Assembly (NCBI GenBank): GCA_012295275.1
Contig: CM022672.1
Span: 10,582,904 to 10,646,903 of the forward strand
DNA length: 64,000 bases
From: Chrysomallon squamiferum
Lineage: Eukaryota; Mollusca; Gastropoda; Neomphalida; Peltospiridae
Direction of reading: 5' to 3'
Each line of letters opens with the position of its first letter. Within the stretch, counting starts at the first letter, position 1. This document shows, piece after piece, positions 1 to 13,793 of this stretch. Position numbers and translations under genes: made by a program. The notes beneath the pieces are model-generated. The model had not been told where the DNA came from. It did not search any database and was given only the letters and a program-made list of their open reading frames with translations.

Positions 1-112
1 AAAGTTTAAATAAAAACTTGCTTCAAGAGAAAATAGATGAAGTGGCTTGTAACAAGATGTAAATAGTGCTAAAAATAATATAAAAACAGTAATGTTTTTC
101 AAAGCTTACAAA

Positions 113-625
113 TGTATATGTATGTATAGATGTCTTTGTGTGTTTTTGTATATCTATGTATCATTCATCTATGTATGTATGTGTATGCTTGTGTATATGT
201 GTGAATGTATGTAAGTATGTATGTATGTATGTAGGGATGGATGGATGGATCAGTAGCCTTGTTTATGCATGTGTGAATGTATGTATGTACGCATGATAGA
301 TGTATGAATGTGTGAATGTATGTGTGTGTATATATGTGTTTATGTGTAGTTATGTATTTGTATATGGAAGGATGGATGGATGGATGAATGAGTTAACATA
401 TTTATGTATGTGTGTGTGTGTGTTTGTGTGTATAAGTATGTATGTATGCATGAATGTATGTACGTATGTGTGTGAATATATGTAAGTATGTTTGTATGTA
501 TGGATGTATGTATGTATGGATGCATAATATATATATAGTATGTATACACATATACATATGGATGTATGAATGTATGTATGTATGTGTGTATGCTTGTAAA
601 TGAGTGTATGTATTCTAGATAAAAT
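113..625. repeat. Degenerate TGTA/GGAT tetranucleotide microsatellite
   Basis: The stretch is built of TATG/TGTA steps with short GGAT runs near 236-250 and 367-386. It produces overlapping open frames on both strands, which are low-complexity Tyr/Val/Cys or Ile/His/Thr strings and not genes. Confidence 0.9.
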
Positions 626-1565
626 AAAAGCATAAGCTATATTAAACTTCATGTACTTGCACTGTATGTATACAGAAGAATATGTTTCTGTGTATGATGT
701 TAGACATTTACAGTTACCTGTGTTTGTCAGTTCACACATACTCTGAGCATGTTTATATAACTGTGTCTGTGTGTCTGTGTATATGTATATATTTGCATGT
801 CTGAGTATATTATATATGTCAGAATATATTATTTAACAAAGAAGATATTTCTTATAGATTCATATTCATAAATGTGCAATGTTTTTGTGCAATGTAAAAT
901 TGTCCATGTGCATAAATACATTTTTATGTGTATGTGTGCTTGTATGTGTGTTTGTATGTGTTCATAAGTGTGTGTTCGTATGTGTATTCATATATGTGTG
1001 TGCATATTCAAAAAGCTTATTATTCAAACATATTTAATATTTTTAAAATTATAAAATTTATATTTTACCTTAACCATTTAATTCTAATCCATAAAAAACG
1101 GGGTTATCTATCAATACCCTATTCTGGTGACAAAGAAGGTAATGATGAAGACATATATGAAAAAAAAAGAGAAGCAAAATCAAGGTAGAGAGAGAGAGAG
1201 AAAAAAAATGATAAATCAATATCTTTAGCAGAAAGCTTTAGTTGTGTAGAAATAAATTAACTGTGAACAGCCAAAAGTAATCTTCTATTTATCTGTTGAC
1301 ATGATTTGTCGAATGTTAGCAAGTCACACCAGGAAGATGGTCTAAAATTGACACACTTTACACATCAGTTGCGGCAGATAAAAATCATAAAGTGCTGACA
1401 TCCACTTCGCCCCAGACTACCACTGACGTTGAAGGAAATGACGCCATTCAGCGTATATCCCAGGATTTCACCTCATATTTTCATAATCACTCCAAATCTC
1501 ATGTGGCTTGATAACAGTGCAGATAGAAATTTGAAACAAAATTAATTATTTTACTTATTTTGAAT
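626..1565. other. AT-rich noncoding stretch
   Basis: Contains a TGTG/TATG-rich patch at about 905-1005 and a short AG run at 1187-1200. From about 1250 to 1560 the sequence is non-repetitive and slightly richer in GC and CpG, but I found no credible exon in it on either strand. Confidence 0.6.
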
Positions 1566-1606
<41 letters not shown>

Positions 1607-1619
1607 ACCACACACACGT

Positions 1620-1654
<35 letters not shown>

Positions 1655-2325
1655 CACACACACACAACCATACACACACACACACAAGCACACACACACA
1701 CAAGCACACACACACACAAGAACACACACAGCACATAAACACATACAAACACACACAACACACACAGCCACATAAACACACACACAATCACACACAACCA
1801 TACACACAAACCAAACACATACAAGAACATACACACACAAGCACACACACACACACCACACACACATTACACACACACCCACACACACACACACACACCA
1901 CACATGCACACACACACACATACACACAACCACACATGCACACACATACAAGAACATACACATACACAACCATACACACACAACCACACACAAGTACACA
2001 CACACAAGAACACACACAACCACACACACACACACACACAACATACACACACATACAAGAACACACAGCAAACCATACACACACACACACACACACAAGA
2101 ACATACACACACACACACAGAACATACACACATACAAGAACAACACACACACACACATACAAGAACATACACACACATACAAGAACATACACACACATAC
2201 ACACACATACACACACACACACAAGAACATACACACACAAGATCACACACACATACAAGCACATACACAAGGACACACACACACACAAGCACACACACAC
2301 TCACACACACATACACAAACATGCA

Positions 2326-2381
<56 letters not shown>

Positions 2382-2427
2382 AGCACACACACACACAAAC
2401 ACACACACACTCACACACACAAACACA

Positions 2428-2466
<39 letters not shown>

Positions 2467-2489
2467 CCACACACACACACACACACTTA
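1566..2489. repeat. Long compound (CA)n array, about 925 bp
   Basis: A nearly uninterrupted CA/CACA array with scattered variant units such as ACATACAAGAAC and CACAACCA. The variants recur at intervals, so the array has a weak longer-period structure of roughly 20-30 bp. The long frames on both strands (Thr-His or Cys-Val repeats) are products of the dinucleotide and are not coding. Confidence 0.97.
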
Positions 2490-2970
2490 TATAAGCAGTA
2501 AAGGTGAAGCATAAATAATACATGGTTAGTGTGGTGAAATGCCATTAATGAAGTATATGTTTTCTTACACCAGGAAGAACTCTGTGACTCATGTTGCTAA
2601 AACAACAAGTTAATGAAATAATGCGGTATTGTAATGAACATGAAGGAATAGCTGCTGTACACAAGTATTAGTATGCACACACAACAAATAACACAGGAAA
2701 AGAAAATGCATGACTAAAACTGAATATATTGAAAAAAAAAAAACATTAACGAAAATGTCAGAAATATTATTTTACATTTTTTTTTTTCAGTAATTTTTCC
2801 AAAAGAGTTTTAGATATAATTTCTGTTTAAGATAATTCATGTCTGTGAAAAAGAGAATATGTGTTTATCCTTTCATGTTGATATACAATGTATATGTTAC
2901 ATTTTATATATTAGATAAAATTATCCTAGATTGTTTGGCTACTCAACTGCATGATTATCTAAGTGGGCAC
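2490..2970. other. AT-rich noncoding stretch
   Basis: No gene, RNA or repeat family is visible apart from short A and T runs near 2730 and 2780. Confidence 0.6.
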
Positions 2971-2975
2971 ACCAG

Positions 2976-2978
<3 letters not shown>

Positions 2979-3029
<51 letters not shown>

Positions 3030-3400
3030 TGTGTGTGTGTGTGTGTGCAAAGCATGTCTTCAGCATATGTGTGTGTGTGTGTGTGTGTATGTATGAATGT
3101 GTGTGTGTATTTGTGTATCCTTTGTAAAAGCAGTAGTTGTTATAGGCCCATAAACTGTGTGTATATAAAGGTTTGTTTCTGTGTCTTCATATATATGTAT
3201 GTATGTGAATGTGTATGTATATATATGTATGTTTGTGTGTGTGTGTGTGTGTACATGCATATGTGTGTAATTATGTATGCATGCATGTATATATGTGTGT
3301 GTATGTGTGTGCGTGTGTCATTATGTACATATGTGTGTGTGTGTGTGTTTGTGTATATAGGTATATGCATGTATGTATGTACGTGTGCATATCTGTATGA
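2979..3400. repeat. (TG)n and TATG compound microsatellite
   Basis: A pure TG run at about 2980-3047 and a second at 3068-3088 grade into TGTA/TATG steps up to about 3400. A short single-copy piece lies at 3116-3180. Confidence 0.92.
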
Positions 3401-3870
3401 ATCTATGCACATACAATCATCAGGAATCAGTTCTTAATAATTCATTAACATAACAAGTGTGACTGTAATGAAAACTTTCACAAACACCATCACATACATC
3501 ATCTGGAGGTGGTTATTAGACATGATACATCATTCTCAGGGCTTCCAGTTAGCCACTGCAGCAAAAACTTTCCCTCAGGCCTGATCCGTCACATCCAGGA
3601 AAATGATGTTGTTCCTAAACATAGGGATATGAAAACTGATTTCTGAGGACTAATATTAAGCAATTATTGTGTTTTATTTTTCTCTTTTTTATATCAGTGT
3701 CTAGATTAAAATAAATACAGGAGTTTAAGATTGATAATATCACTGTATAGTTTCTCCTGATAACATAATTATGATGTCAAAATAAATATGCTTGTAGATG
3801 CTTGTTGAAAACACCTATAATGACTGAGTTTGTATTATATTACAATCTATGATGACTTTTTTATTTATTT
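3401..3870. other. Single-copy noncoding stretch
   Basis: Non-repetitive and slightly GC-richer at 3480-3640. No exon, tRNA or recognisable mobile element was found. Confidence 0.5.
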
Positions 3871-3872
3871 AG

Positions 3873-3977
3873 TTAGTATTATTATTATTATTGTTATTTT
3901 TATTATTATTATTATGAGTAGTAGTAGTAGCAGTAGTAGTAGTAGTAGTAGTGGCAGTAGTAGAAGTAGTAGTAGTA
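3873..3977. repeat. (ATT)n followed by (AGT)n trinucleotide array
   Basis: An ATT run of about 45 bp passes into an AGT/GTA run of about 60 bp with few interruptions. Confidence 0.92.
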
Positions 3978-4307
3978 TGGGAGAAGATAGAAAAATAATA
4001 TAAAATGTTTTCTTTAATACTTGATATATTTTTCAATCCACTGTTACATGGAATCCTGGAAATTATTAAAAACCACATAGATAATGAAAAAGGAACAATG
4101 TTGTTGTAAAGCAGAGGATAACTTTTTACAGCTGCAGCAAGGTATCTTTTTGGGTACAGTCAGAAAGCACAAAGCTGGATTTTTAATAAACTAGTTCTGA
4201 GACATGTTCAAATGAAACAGTCTATGAAACAACCATGAGAAGACTTGATCCAGTGACCTTTCATATTTCTAATCAATATTTTATAAATCAAATTTAAAAT
4301 TATTTTG

Positions 4308-4336
<29 letters not shown>
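4308..4336. repeat. A29 homopolymer
   Basis: An uninterrupted run of A. No target-site duplication or retroposed body is evident beside it, so it cannot be assigned to a retrotransposon. Confidence 0.85.
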
Positions 4337-4338
<2 letters not shown>

Positions 4339-5815
4339 TTTGTAGAAATTAGATTATTTTTCTCCATTATCTTTCAAGATGCTCTTAAACCATGAAGACT
4401 AACTTGATATAAAAAATTTAAGATTTGAGACAAAAGTGTAAAATAAATAAATAAATAAATTATTATTTATTTAGTCATTAGCCCTCATTTATTTACAAAA
4501 TAGAAATTTTTGGTTTTCAAATGATGAAAGACTTGCTGTTTTCTGTCAGCTCAAAAAATATGATTATGTCATTTTCAAGGTGCCAAGAAACCATTTTTCA
4601 CTTTTGAAATGCATTAAATTATACAGTTAATAATTTTCATTGTCAAATATGACTTTTAAAAACTTGAAAAAGATACAAACCATTATGAAGAAAACATTCA
4701 GATGATTTCAGCAGCGTCAGTAATCAATATGCATCACTTTCTAAATAAAGTGATATGTAAAAGAAATAATGTGAATTATACACTGACTCAGGCTTTATAT
4801 ATGTTTTGCTTCCTTTAACAAAAAAGTTAAAAAAGAAAAAAAAGTCGTAGTATTACAAAATAAACGAAAAATATATTTTTTTCAAAACTAGATAAAATAC
4901 AGACTAAAAAAGTACAAAAATGTCAAAGAAATATATAAGAAACTTCAGTTCATTTGCCTCAAAGGTGGAGTTTTATTTTTAGAGCTTATATGTTGCCAGT
5001 GCAAAATATCTATACAGGCAGAGTCGCAAATTAACAATTTTGTATGTGTGTATGTGGTTGTTTCATCATAAACAACATATTTCTAAAAATATAAGTTTGA
5101 AAATTCAGCTTGTTTTCCATTTTTTATAATTAATATTTGTTTGAGTTGAGTTAAAAGTAAAATAAAAAAAGTGAAATTGATTTTTCTCTACTGCATATGG
5201 GGACATGCATTTTTAATGTGTTGCATATATGTGTGTATATATATTTATATATTTATGTGTATGTGTATTTATTTCATGCATTTTAAAACAGTGCATTGTT
5301 TGATAGTGTATCTGTCTTTCTTTCTGTCTATCTGTCTGGTTATCTTTATTTTTCTGACTTTCTGCATAATTATACAAATGGCACACAGACACACACATAT
5401 ATATACATAATATATACATCTACAGACACATACACACACAAACATATATACTCACAGAAATTATCATACATACATTTATTTTTTTCAGGTTTTTAATATA
5501 GATATCTGTTTGTTTATGTATGTATATATAAAAATGTAGATCTTTTCCTTTTGGGTATCAATAAAATAATTTATTTACGAAAATCAATATTCGGTGACAG
5601 TGATGGCTTCTAAAGTTCTGCATTTGAGCTTAGAATTCCCCAAATGAATATATTTCAGATTATTATCTAATGAAATGGACTACACACTGAATAAACATTA
5701 ATTTCCTCTTTGTAATAAAACCAAAATAAAAAATAAATGATCAAACTATTTTTGCAAAATCAATAAAAATGTTTTGATCTGAAACAGATTTGTTTTGTGA
5801 ATTCTTTTCACTGCA
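4337..5815. other. AT-rich noncoding stretch
   Basis: Plain AT-rich sequence with a TATG patch near 5220-5275 and a CA/TA patch at 5380-5460. No gene recognised. Confidence 0.6.
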
Positions 5816-5816
5816 T

Positions 5817-5836
5817 TATTATTATTATTATTATTA

Positions 5837-5892
<56 letters not shown>

Positions 5893-5893
5893 G
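5817..5893. repeat. (ATT)n trinucleotide microsatellite
   Basis: About 25 copies of ATT with two single-base interruptions (TTG in place of TTA). Confidence 0.96.
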
Positions 5894-6185
5894 TTTTAAA
5901 TTTCATAATATTTTAATATTTTCATCAGTTATTGTATAATAGCTACTTGATTATTCATTATGATGTTAATTTTATTTGAAAGATGAAATTAATATTTATT
6001 CAGCATTGAATGCATTTAATTAAATAACAAATTTTTGGTGTGTAAAAAGTAATTATTATCATACCTGTAGACTAAAACAGGTATCAGTCAGGAAGTCTGT
6101 ATGATAAATAATTTATTTACATTAATAACATATTTATATTTATGTATATATAATAAACCACTGAAGGCTTGTGATTTCTAAACAT

Positions 6186-7150
6186 GTTCAGAGACTTTTG
6201 TAATATGTATCACTATACACAGGTTGCTCATTTCTAAAGTTTCTGATATATTTTGTAATGCATATCACTATCTATACACTAGTTACTGATATATTTGTAA
6301 TGCATATCACTATCTATACACTAGTTACTGATATATTTTGTAATGCATATCACTATCCATACACTAGTTACTGATATATTTGTAATGCATATCACTATCT
6401 ATACACTAGTTACTGATATATTTGTAATACGTATCACTATCTATACACTAGTTACTGATATATTTGTAATGCATATCACTATCTATACACTAGTTACTGA
6501 TATATTTTATAATAGATATCACTATCTATACACTAGTTACTGATATATTTGTAATACGTATCACTATCTATACACTAGTTACTGATATAATTTGTAATAC
6601 ATATCACTATCTATACACTATTTACTGATATATTTGTAATACGTATCACTATCTATACACTAGTTACTGATATATTTGTAATTCGTATCACTATCTATAC
6701 ACTAGTTACTGATATATTTGTAATGCATATCACTATCTATACACTAGTTACTGATATATTTGTAATACATATCACTATCTATACACTATTTACTGATATA
6801 TTTTGTAATATGTATCACTATCTATTCACTAGTTACTGATATATTTGTAATACGTATCACTATCTATACACTAGTTACTGATATATTTTGTAATAAGTAT
6901 CACTATCTATACACTATTTACTGATATATTTGTAATGCATATCACTATCTATACACTAGTTATTGATATATTTGTAATACGTATCACTATCTATTCACTA
7001 GTTACTGATATATTTGTAATGCATATCACTATCTATACACCAGTTGCTGATAGATTCTGATATATTTTGTAACAGATATCACTATCTACAGACTGATATC
7101 TGCAGTTTGTGATAAATTTTGTAATACACATCACTCTCTCTCTACACTGG
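6186..7150. repeat. Minisatellite with a unit of about 42 bp, roughly 20 copies
   Basis: The unit contains CTGATATATTTGTAATGCAT, then ATCACTATCTATACACTAGT, and recurs every 41-44 bp from about 6240 to 7060. The flanks at 6186-6240 and 7060-7150 hold decayed units. Variation is concentrated at two places: the length of the TTTG step and the dinucleotides after GTAAT. The core is otherwise well conserved, so the array is fairly young or homogenised. The unit length is a multiple of three, which explains a spurious open frame inside it. Confidence 0.96.
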
Positions 7151-7479
7151 CTGACAGATTCTGTAACATGTATCACTCTCTACGAAATGACTGCTGATTT
7201 CCAAACTTTTGTTATTTATTCCTTTTTCCTCCTGTGAATTCTGATAGCTTATTTGCTAAGTGTTTCCACAGAACACATGCTTTCTGGCTGGCCACACTTG
7301 TCAGGCTGTGTTGTAATGAAAGTGATAGAGTCTGAGTTTTATCAGGAGTATTGATCTGGAGGCTTCCCAACACCAGGCCAGCTCTGAATAGCAATCAGAC
7401 ATTTTATTTCTCTATTATCCACTCTGTATTGTTTAAAACTGAGAATATTTTAATGTGATTGACCTATGTTTTGTACTTT

Positions 7480-7992
7480 ATTGATCTACACTTTATTGTA
7501 CTATACTGTACTGTACTGTACTGTATTATACTTTGCTATACTACACTTTGCTGTACTTTAGTACACTATACTGTACTTTAGTGTACTATACTGTACTGTA
7601 CTGTACTGTACTATACTTTGCTGTACTACACTTTATTGTACTTTAGTGTACTATACTGTACTATACTTCATTGTACTTTAGTGTACTATACTGTACTGTA
7701 CTATACTTTACTATACTGTATTCTACTATACATCACTGTACTATACTGTTCTGTACTATACTGTACTGTACTATACTGTACTGTACCATACTGTACTGTT
7801 CTATACTGTACTGTACTGTACTATACATTACTGTAGTATTCTTTACAGTACACTGCTTTACTGTACTATACTGTACTGTACTATACTATACTGTAATGTA
7901 CTATACTATACTGTAATGTACTATACTTTACTATACAATACTGCACTGTACTGTACTATCCTTTACTGTACTACTGTGCTGTACTATACTTT
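7480..7992. repeat. TACTG/TACTATA short-unit array, about 510 bp
   Basis: An almost continuous array of the pentamer CTGTA mixed with CTATA and CTTTA variants. It is strongly strand-biased: C, T and A on the plus strand, hardly any G outside GTAC steps. The open frames in it are Tyr/Leu/Cys low complexity. Confidence 0.95.
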
Positions 7993-9286
7993 GTTCATAT
8001 CTCAATGTTGGTTTTATTTTAATGTAGTTTTGTAAAGTACAGTTATTTGGTATCATATTTTTGTTATTTATAAAATGAATAAAACCTATCTGTAGGGTTA
8101 ATTCACCCAGAATCCCTCTCTCTCTAACAGATACACATAAACATACATACACAGATAGACACACGTATATACAGACACATAGACAAATACAAACATACAC
8201 ATAATACTTTTATAAATGCACATATAAAACACACAGATCACATAAACACACACATGTATACATAACACAGACACATTAATGTATATAAAGTCATAATGTG
8301 TAGTATTTAAATACTGACAGACATATTTATACATACAGAGATATTTACTGAGTGAAATTTATCTGCAAACAACTCACAGCCTCACATTCATTCACATTCT
8401 CTGTCTTTCTTTTTATCTCTTTATCTCCCCATCTATCTCTCTCTATCTTTCTGACATACACATACAAACACACACACACACACATGCACATGCAGATGCA
8501 CATATGCACACAGTCACATCTACACATGTGCACACACTCACACACACAACACTCACATACTTACATGCACACACACACACTCACACACATACAGACACAT
8601 GAATCTGAATCAGGAACCTGACACACATCTGTCTAAGAGCCAGTACTGTCTCAAGACATCAATCACATCATCAACCGACGTGTAAAAACTTTAAATGTCA
8701 CCACACAGTTGCCTAAACCGACTACTATCACAGTAAGGTGAAAATAATCCATACTGACAATCAGTGGCTGCTTCAGGCAGGTCTACTAAAACCAATATTT
8801 GCTTCATGGATCCCCATTATTCAGTGATCTTCTCACTGGCAGCAAAGCCAAATGCAGGGTCTGTTTTTTCTCTTCTGGGACTAATTTTAACCACACCCTG
8901 GGGAATCTGTCATCAGCGGTACTGACACACCCAGGTATGGATATATTTACACACTCGAGAACAAAAAATATTTACTCATTGAATGTTACTAGAGCATGCT
9001 GTTAAACCAATGAATGGAAAGGGTACTGTTTTATCAACACCTTTACACACATTATTAACTGTTACTGACAAAGATATATATATATATATATATATATATT
9101 TTTTTATATATGTATATAATGTTGTGAGAATCACCATTCTCTTTACCCCTACAGGATGTTCTTACTGATTAAAAACACAAAATCTCCAAAAACATACTAT
9201 TTTTTTTTTTACTACTTAATAGACCAAGAAGAGAGCTATGGTAATAATGGGAACTCATCAATATAGTGTAATACATGCATAGTATT
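7993..9286. other. Noncoding stretch with CA-rich patches
   Basis: ACAC/ATACA-rich patches lie at 8125-8270 and 8455-8605, and a TA run at 9075-9100. The piece 8640-9060 is non-repetitive and somewhat GC-richer and has decayed-looking frames on the plus strand, but I recognise no protein family. Confidence 0.5.
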
Positions 9287-9600
9287 AGAGGACTGTATAG
9301 TGTAGTATAGGTATAGTGTAATACATATATAGTAGTGTAGTATAGTTTAGTGTAGTATAGTTTAGTGTTGTAGAGTACAGTGTATTATCACAGTGTAGTG
9401 TAGTTTATATCAGAGTGTAGTACTGTGTAGGACAGTGTAGTATAGTACAGTATTGTAGAGTACAGTTTATTATAACAGTGAAGTATAGTGTATAACAGTG
9501 TAGTAATGTTTGGAACAGTGTATTATAAAATATAGTGTTGTAGAGTACATTTTATTATCACAATGTAGCACAGTGTATAACAGAGAGCACTACTCTTTAG
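9287..9600. repeat. TAGTGTAGTATAG degenerate tandem array
   Basis: Repeats of AGTGTAGTATAG, AGTACAGT and TGTAGAGTACAG. The motif is close to the reverse complement of the 7480-7992 array, so the two form a diverged inverted pair about 1.3 kb apart. Confidence 0.88.
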
Positions 9601-10877
9601 AACAGATTGGTAAAATTTGGACTTGAAAATAAATTAAAAACAAATAATAATCTCTCTCTCTCTCTCTCTTGACAGAAGAAAATTGTTAAATAACTCATTT
9701 TACATGTGTATGTTGCGTAGAAATGTGTTTCTGCTACGAAAATCTGAACCAGCTAAAGTAAGAACAAATGTAATTACATTACTGTTTACAGAGAAATAAT
9801 TAGTTTAAGTCACAACACTAATCTTATTATTAGATTTCACTGCACCAGAGAGAAAATAATTATTAAATGTGTCTTGAACCTTAGGAGGATTGTTTTTCAC
9901 AGTATCGTTGATTAATTTTGTTTTGGTGCACATCCAGAGTGAGACATTCAGTATTTCGAAATCAAATCATTTATTTCCATTAGTGTAAAGATTATCCTTT
10001 ATATGCCTTATTTACATAAGTATATGCTTTTGATACTTTTGTAAGGAGCTGCTTGGAATGGGAAATAGACTCAATATAATATGAATGAGTGAATATGAAT
10101 ATGAATATGAATATTAAAAAATATGAATGTATGACTATATATCTGAATAGATTATTATGAGTCCACTCCATCAAAGACAGAGACTGAAAAATTAAGAAAA
10201 AAAATAAAGAAATAAAGTGAGACACAGACAGAGAGAGAGAAGAAAAGAGAGACACAAAGACAAAAATGGAGTGAGAAAAGGGAAGTACAGTTTGCCATTA
10301 TACATTTTCCTGATTCCATACCCCAAAATAAAGCATCAGAATCTCCAAAGAAAAAAATATCCACAAAAATTAACCATGAAAACAAAATTTCATTCACTTG
10401 CAACTCCTTTTTTTTTTTTTTTTTTTAATTTTCAGCATTTTAACTGGCAGGAAAACACATACCACATTCTTTATTTTATCATTCTTGCAGCACTGTCTAG
10501 AATGACAAAAAAAAAAAAAAAAAAATAAATTCCAAAGAGGAGGATTGATCCAGATACCAATCATGACTCATACATTAAAAAAAAAAAAAATTACCACAGA
10601 GATGCAGAGAGGGCCCCCAGTGACAGAACTGATCCCATGACCTGCTGTTCTTCACACCAGAACTTTACCAGAAACACAGCAGCCAAAACAGATTGGATAA
10701 CAAACACACAAATCAAGGCTACTGACAACTCTGCATCTTAACACAAGAAGCTAATCAGAATTACTGAAGCTTTGCTAATTAGATTCTTCCTGTAAGCCAA
10801 GTCTACAGAGGTTTTCTAATGAGTACAAGACAACGGAATTAATTATTTACAGTAAAACAAACTTGATTTCTTTCTTC

Positions 10878-10908
<31 letters not shown>

Positions 10909-11069
10909 CCTTGAACTTTCCAGTCATGCAACAACACAGGGAGGTGTGGTGAATGTTAATTAATAATGAAAATTAATTTATGACACCTTTTTTTATTATT
11001 AACAATTATAAGATGTTAATCAGTTAATAGTAATGGTAATAATAAAGGATGAACATGAGTAAACACTGT
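9601..11069. other. AT-rich noncoding stretch with homopolymers
   Basis: Holds a (TC)n run near 9651-9669, GAATAT steps at 10081-10120, T runs at about 10409-10426 and 10880-10908, and A runs near 10507-10524 and 10577-10590. The piece 10590-10850 is single-copy. No gene recognised. Confidence 0.6.
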
Positions 11070-11465
11070 GATAAATATATAAATAAGAATATGAATGAAT
11101 GAATACAAATATCAATATGAACATATAACCATAAACATGAATATAAATACAAATATGAACATGAATATATAACTATGAATATGAATGTAAATACAAATAT
11201 AAATATGAATGAATGAATATAAGTATGAATACGAATGCAAATATAAATATAAAAAGAATATGAATATATGACTATAAATATGAATATGAATGAATATAAA
11301 TATAAATATGAATGAAAATAAATAAGAATGTAAATGAATATAAATATGTATAAGAATGAATGTAAATATAAATTTTAATGTGAATGAGTATAAATATGAA
11401 TACTAATATGAATATGAATATGAATGAATATAAATATGAATGTGAATGAATGAATATAAACAAAA
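11070..11465. repeat. Degenerate (GAATAT/AAATAT)n hexamer array
   Basis: Steps such as AATATGAATATGAATG and AATATAAATATG run for about 400 bp with heavy point variation. Confidence 0.92.
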
Positions 11466-12059
11466 TACAGATGAAAAAAAGTTTCAAAATGCTATATCAC
11501 TTATTTTACACACACTATACCAATCACAGTATAATACACTAAATAACGACACATGAACTCATAAAACTAAAGAGAATTTGATTTTGATTTTTACACCAAT
11601 CACAGGGTTATCAGTAATTACACTGGATCCTGCTATTTTGAAAAGGGCAAGAAGCCAATATAGACACCCATACCTCTTAGAAACACATCAAGAAATCTGT
11701 CAGAACTTGTCGCAGTAATAAGCCACCAATTACACATTCTACACCAAAACGACCCTATCAGCCACTTCATATTGTGATCTCCAGATGCTTTCATTAGGAC
11801 TCAATAATGACCGTCATAAAGTGCCCTTCTGTTCACACTGAATCGCTGTTTCATACATATTCTGTAAGAACTGAATGGATTTTTTTTTTTTTTTTTTTTT
11901 TTTATCCATTATGGATATAGGAGAAATATCTGTTTGAAAACAGTCAGTGTCAAGTTTGGAAATAAACAACTGATAAAAAAATATTTTAAAAAAGTTATAG
12001 ATCGTATGTAAAATCAAAAAAAGATATTTTAAAAATGATAATCATCCTGCTTAACTGCA
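11466..12059. other. Noncoding stretch
   Basis: Single-copy AT-rich sequence, with a T run at about 11880-11903. No gene recognised. Confidence 0.6.
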
Positions 12060-12480
12060 TTTAATGGATTTGTAGATAATTTGCCGTAAAGAATTAGTAA
12101 CAGAGATTTAAACTGGATTTACAGACCACTTACTGTAACAAATTAATAAAAAGGGATACTGCATGAAACAGATCAATAACATAGCAGAGAATTAGTAAAA
12201 TCAATTTTGTATAAACTGGATCTGTAGCACACTACAGACAAATTACTGTAAAGAATAACAAGGATACAAACTGGATCAATAACATAATTATAGAGAGGTT
12301 GTTGTAAAAAATTAATACAGATATTTTGTATAAACTGGATCTATAAGGAAACATTAAATAGATAAGATACTGGTTTTTTCTGTAGACTTGATCCATAACA
12401 AAATACAGATCAGAAAGAATTAATAACAATATTCTGTATCTATAATATAATACAGAGAAGTTATATATCTGCAAGGAAGT
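12060..12480. repeat. Ancient, strongly diverged tandem repeat
   Basis: Phrases of the type AAACTGGATC, AATACAGA and GTAAAGAATTAATAACA recur at uneven spacing of about 50-110 bp. Divergence between copies is high, so this is a decayed array. The exact period cannot be fixed by eye. Confidence 0.7.
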
Positions 12481-12671
12481 AATAATATGGAATTACTTAT
12501 TTCTGGAAATGCCTAATTCTGAATTATATGTAGAGAATAATTAAGAACTTTTTATTATAAGCAACAACTGGAAATAAATAAAAGATACTTATACAATGTG
12601 AATGTGCATCAGTAATCAAAACTAGAATTAATTTCAGTGATTAATTTTTTTTATCTTTTATGTTGCATCTA

Positions 12672-12673
<2 letters not shown>

Positions 12674-12708
<35 letters not shown>
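12674..12708. repeat. A homopolymer, about 35 nt
   Basis: An uninterrupted A run, one of the longest in the window. Confidence 0.85.
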
Positions 12709-12713
<5 letters not shown>

Positions 12714-13732
12714 AATAATTTTAAAAAATAAAGGTTAAGAATGACATACCAATACAAAATTACTAGAAAATAATTTATATTTTAAATGTATTTTTTTTCA
12801 TTGCACATTAAAAAACAGCAGGAACATGACTGAATGGTTAACAGAGGCAAATGAATTCAGTAGAAATAACAGTAATAAAATTTAAAAAAACTAATACAAA
12901 TCCATAAACACAATGACATAAACTTTAAATATAAACTATAATCCACAAAAAAACAAGTATTTCACAGTACACTATTATTTTTATTATTATTTTAAATTAT
13001 TATTATCATCACAACTTTTTTTCTTAACATAATTTTTCAAAACTGAGATTAAAGTATCATGAACCATATTCTAGGATCTCTTCCACCTTTAAAAATGTCT
13101 TTCATCAGAGATTATTTGTCTTTTTTCTGCAAAGGTTACAGATTTGACCCTTCTTACCCACTCCACTGATCTAAATACCCCGTCCACCCTTGCTATCAGG
13201 TTGTAAAGTAAGCTCTGTCTGGGTTTTTTAATACAACAAAACCCACGATATCTGATTTATTTAATCACTAATAGAGTCAACATTCTTCTCTGTGTTCTCT
13301 TTCCACTGAGCTTTCTAAAGCCATGTTCCTAAAATACCTTAAGTTTAATCGGATGCTTACTTTTAAAAAAAAATTGACAGAACTTTTGTTAAAATCTGAT
13401 AATGTTATCCTTTCCTTCCTATAAGCACAAACAAATACAAATCTGCTACTGTCAGTGTGTGAATGCCTTGTAAATCCACTTGGCAGTTTTCATTTTCTGA
13501 TCATCATACTAATCAGGTTTATATTTAATAGAAGTATGCAAATAAAAATCTGCAGCTGTCAGTGGTTATGAACAGTTCAGACTCTGAGGAAACTAAGAAA
13601 ATTAGTGTTTAACAACACACTCAGCATATTTTATGTGCTGTTATCATGGACTTGGACATAATCGTGATTAAGGACAACAACAACAAGAGCAGGAACTTGC
13701 TGTTGTCACTTCATGAGGTACTCTTTCTGATT
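12709..13732. other. AT-rich noncoding stretch
   Basis: Plain sequence. The slightly GC-richer piece 13060-13230 was read on both strands and shows no convincing exon. Confidence 0.55.
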
Positions 13733-13759
13733 AGCAATAATAATAATAATAATAATAAC

Positions 13760-13793
<34 letters not shown>

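Noticed and set aside
300-739. Overlapping open frames of 60-130 codons
   Set aside because: Low-complexity products of TGTA-type microsatellites on both strands.
1499-2523. Long open frames on both strands (up to 316 codons)
   Set aside because: They are translations of a CA dinucleotide array: Thr-His or Cys-Val repeats without any domain.
4308-4336. Poly-A run as the tail of a retrotransposon
   Set aside because: No upstream body, internal promoter or flanking duplication is visible; A runs of this size are common in the window.
10540-10700. Possible tRNA-derived SINE (phrase GAACTGATCCCATGACC, with a similar phrase in reverse at 24480)
   Set aside because: The shared phrase is only about 14 bp and I could not find A and B boxes at the right spacing, nor target-site duplications.
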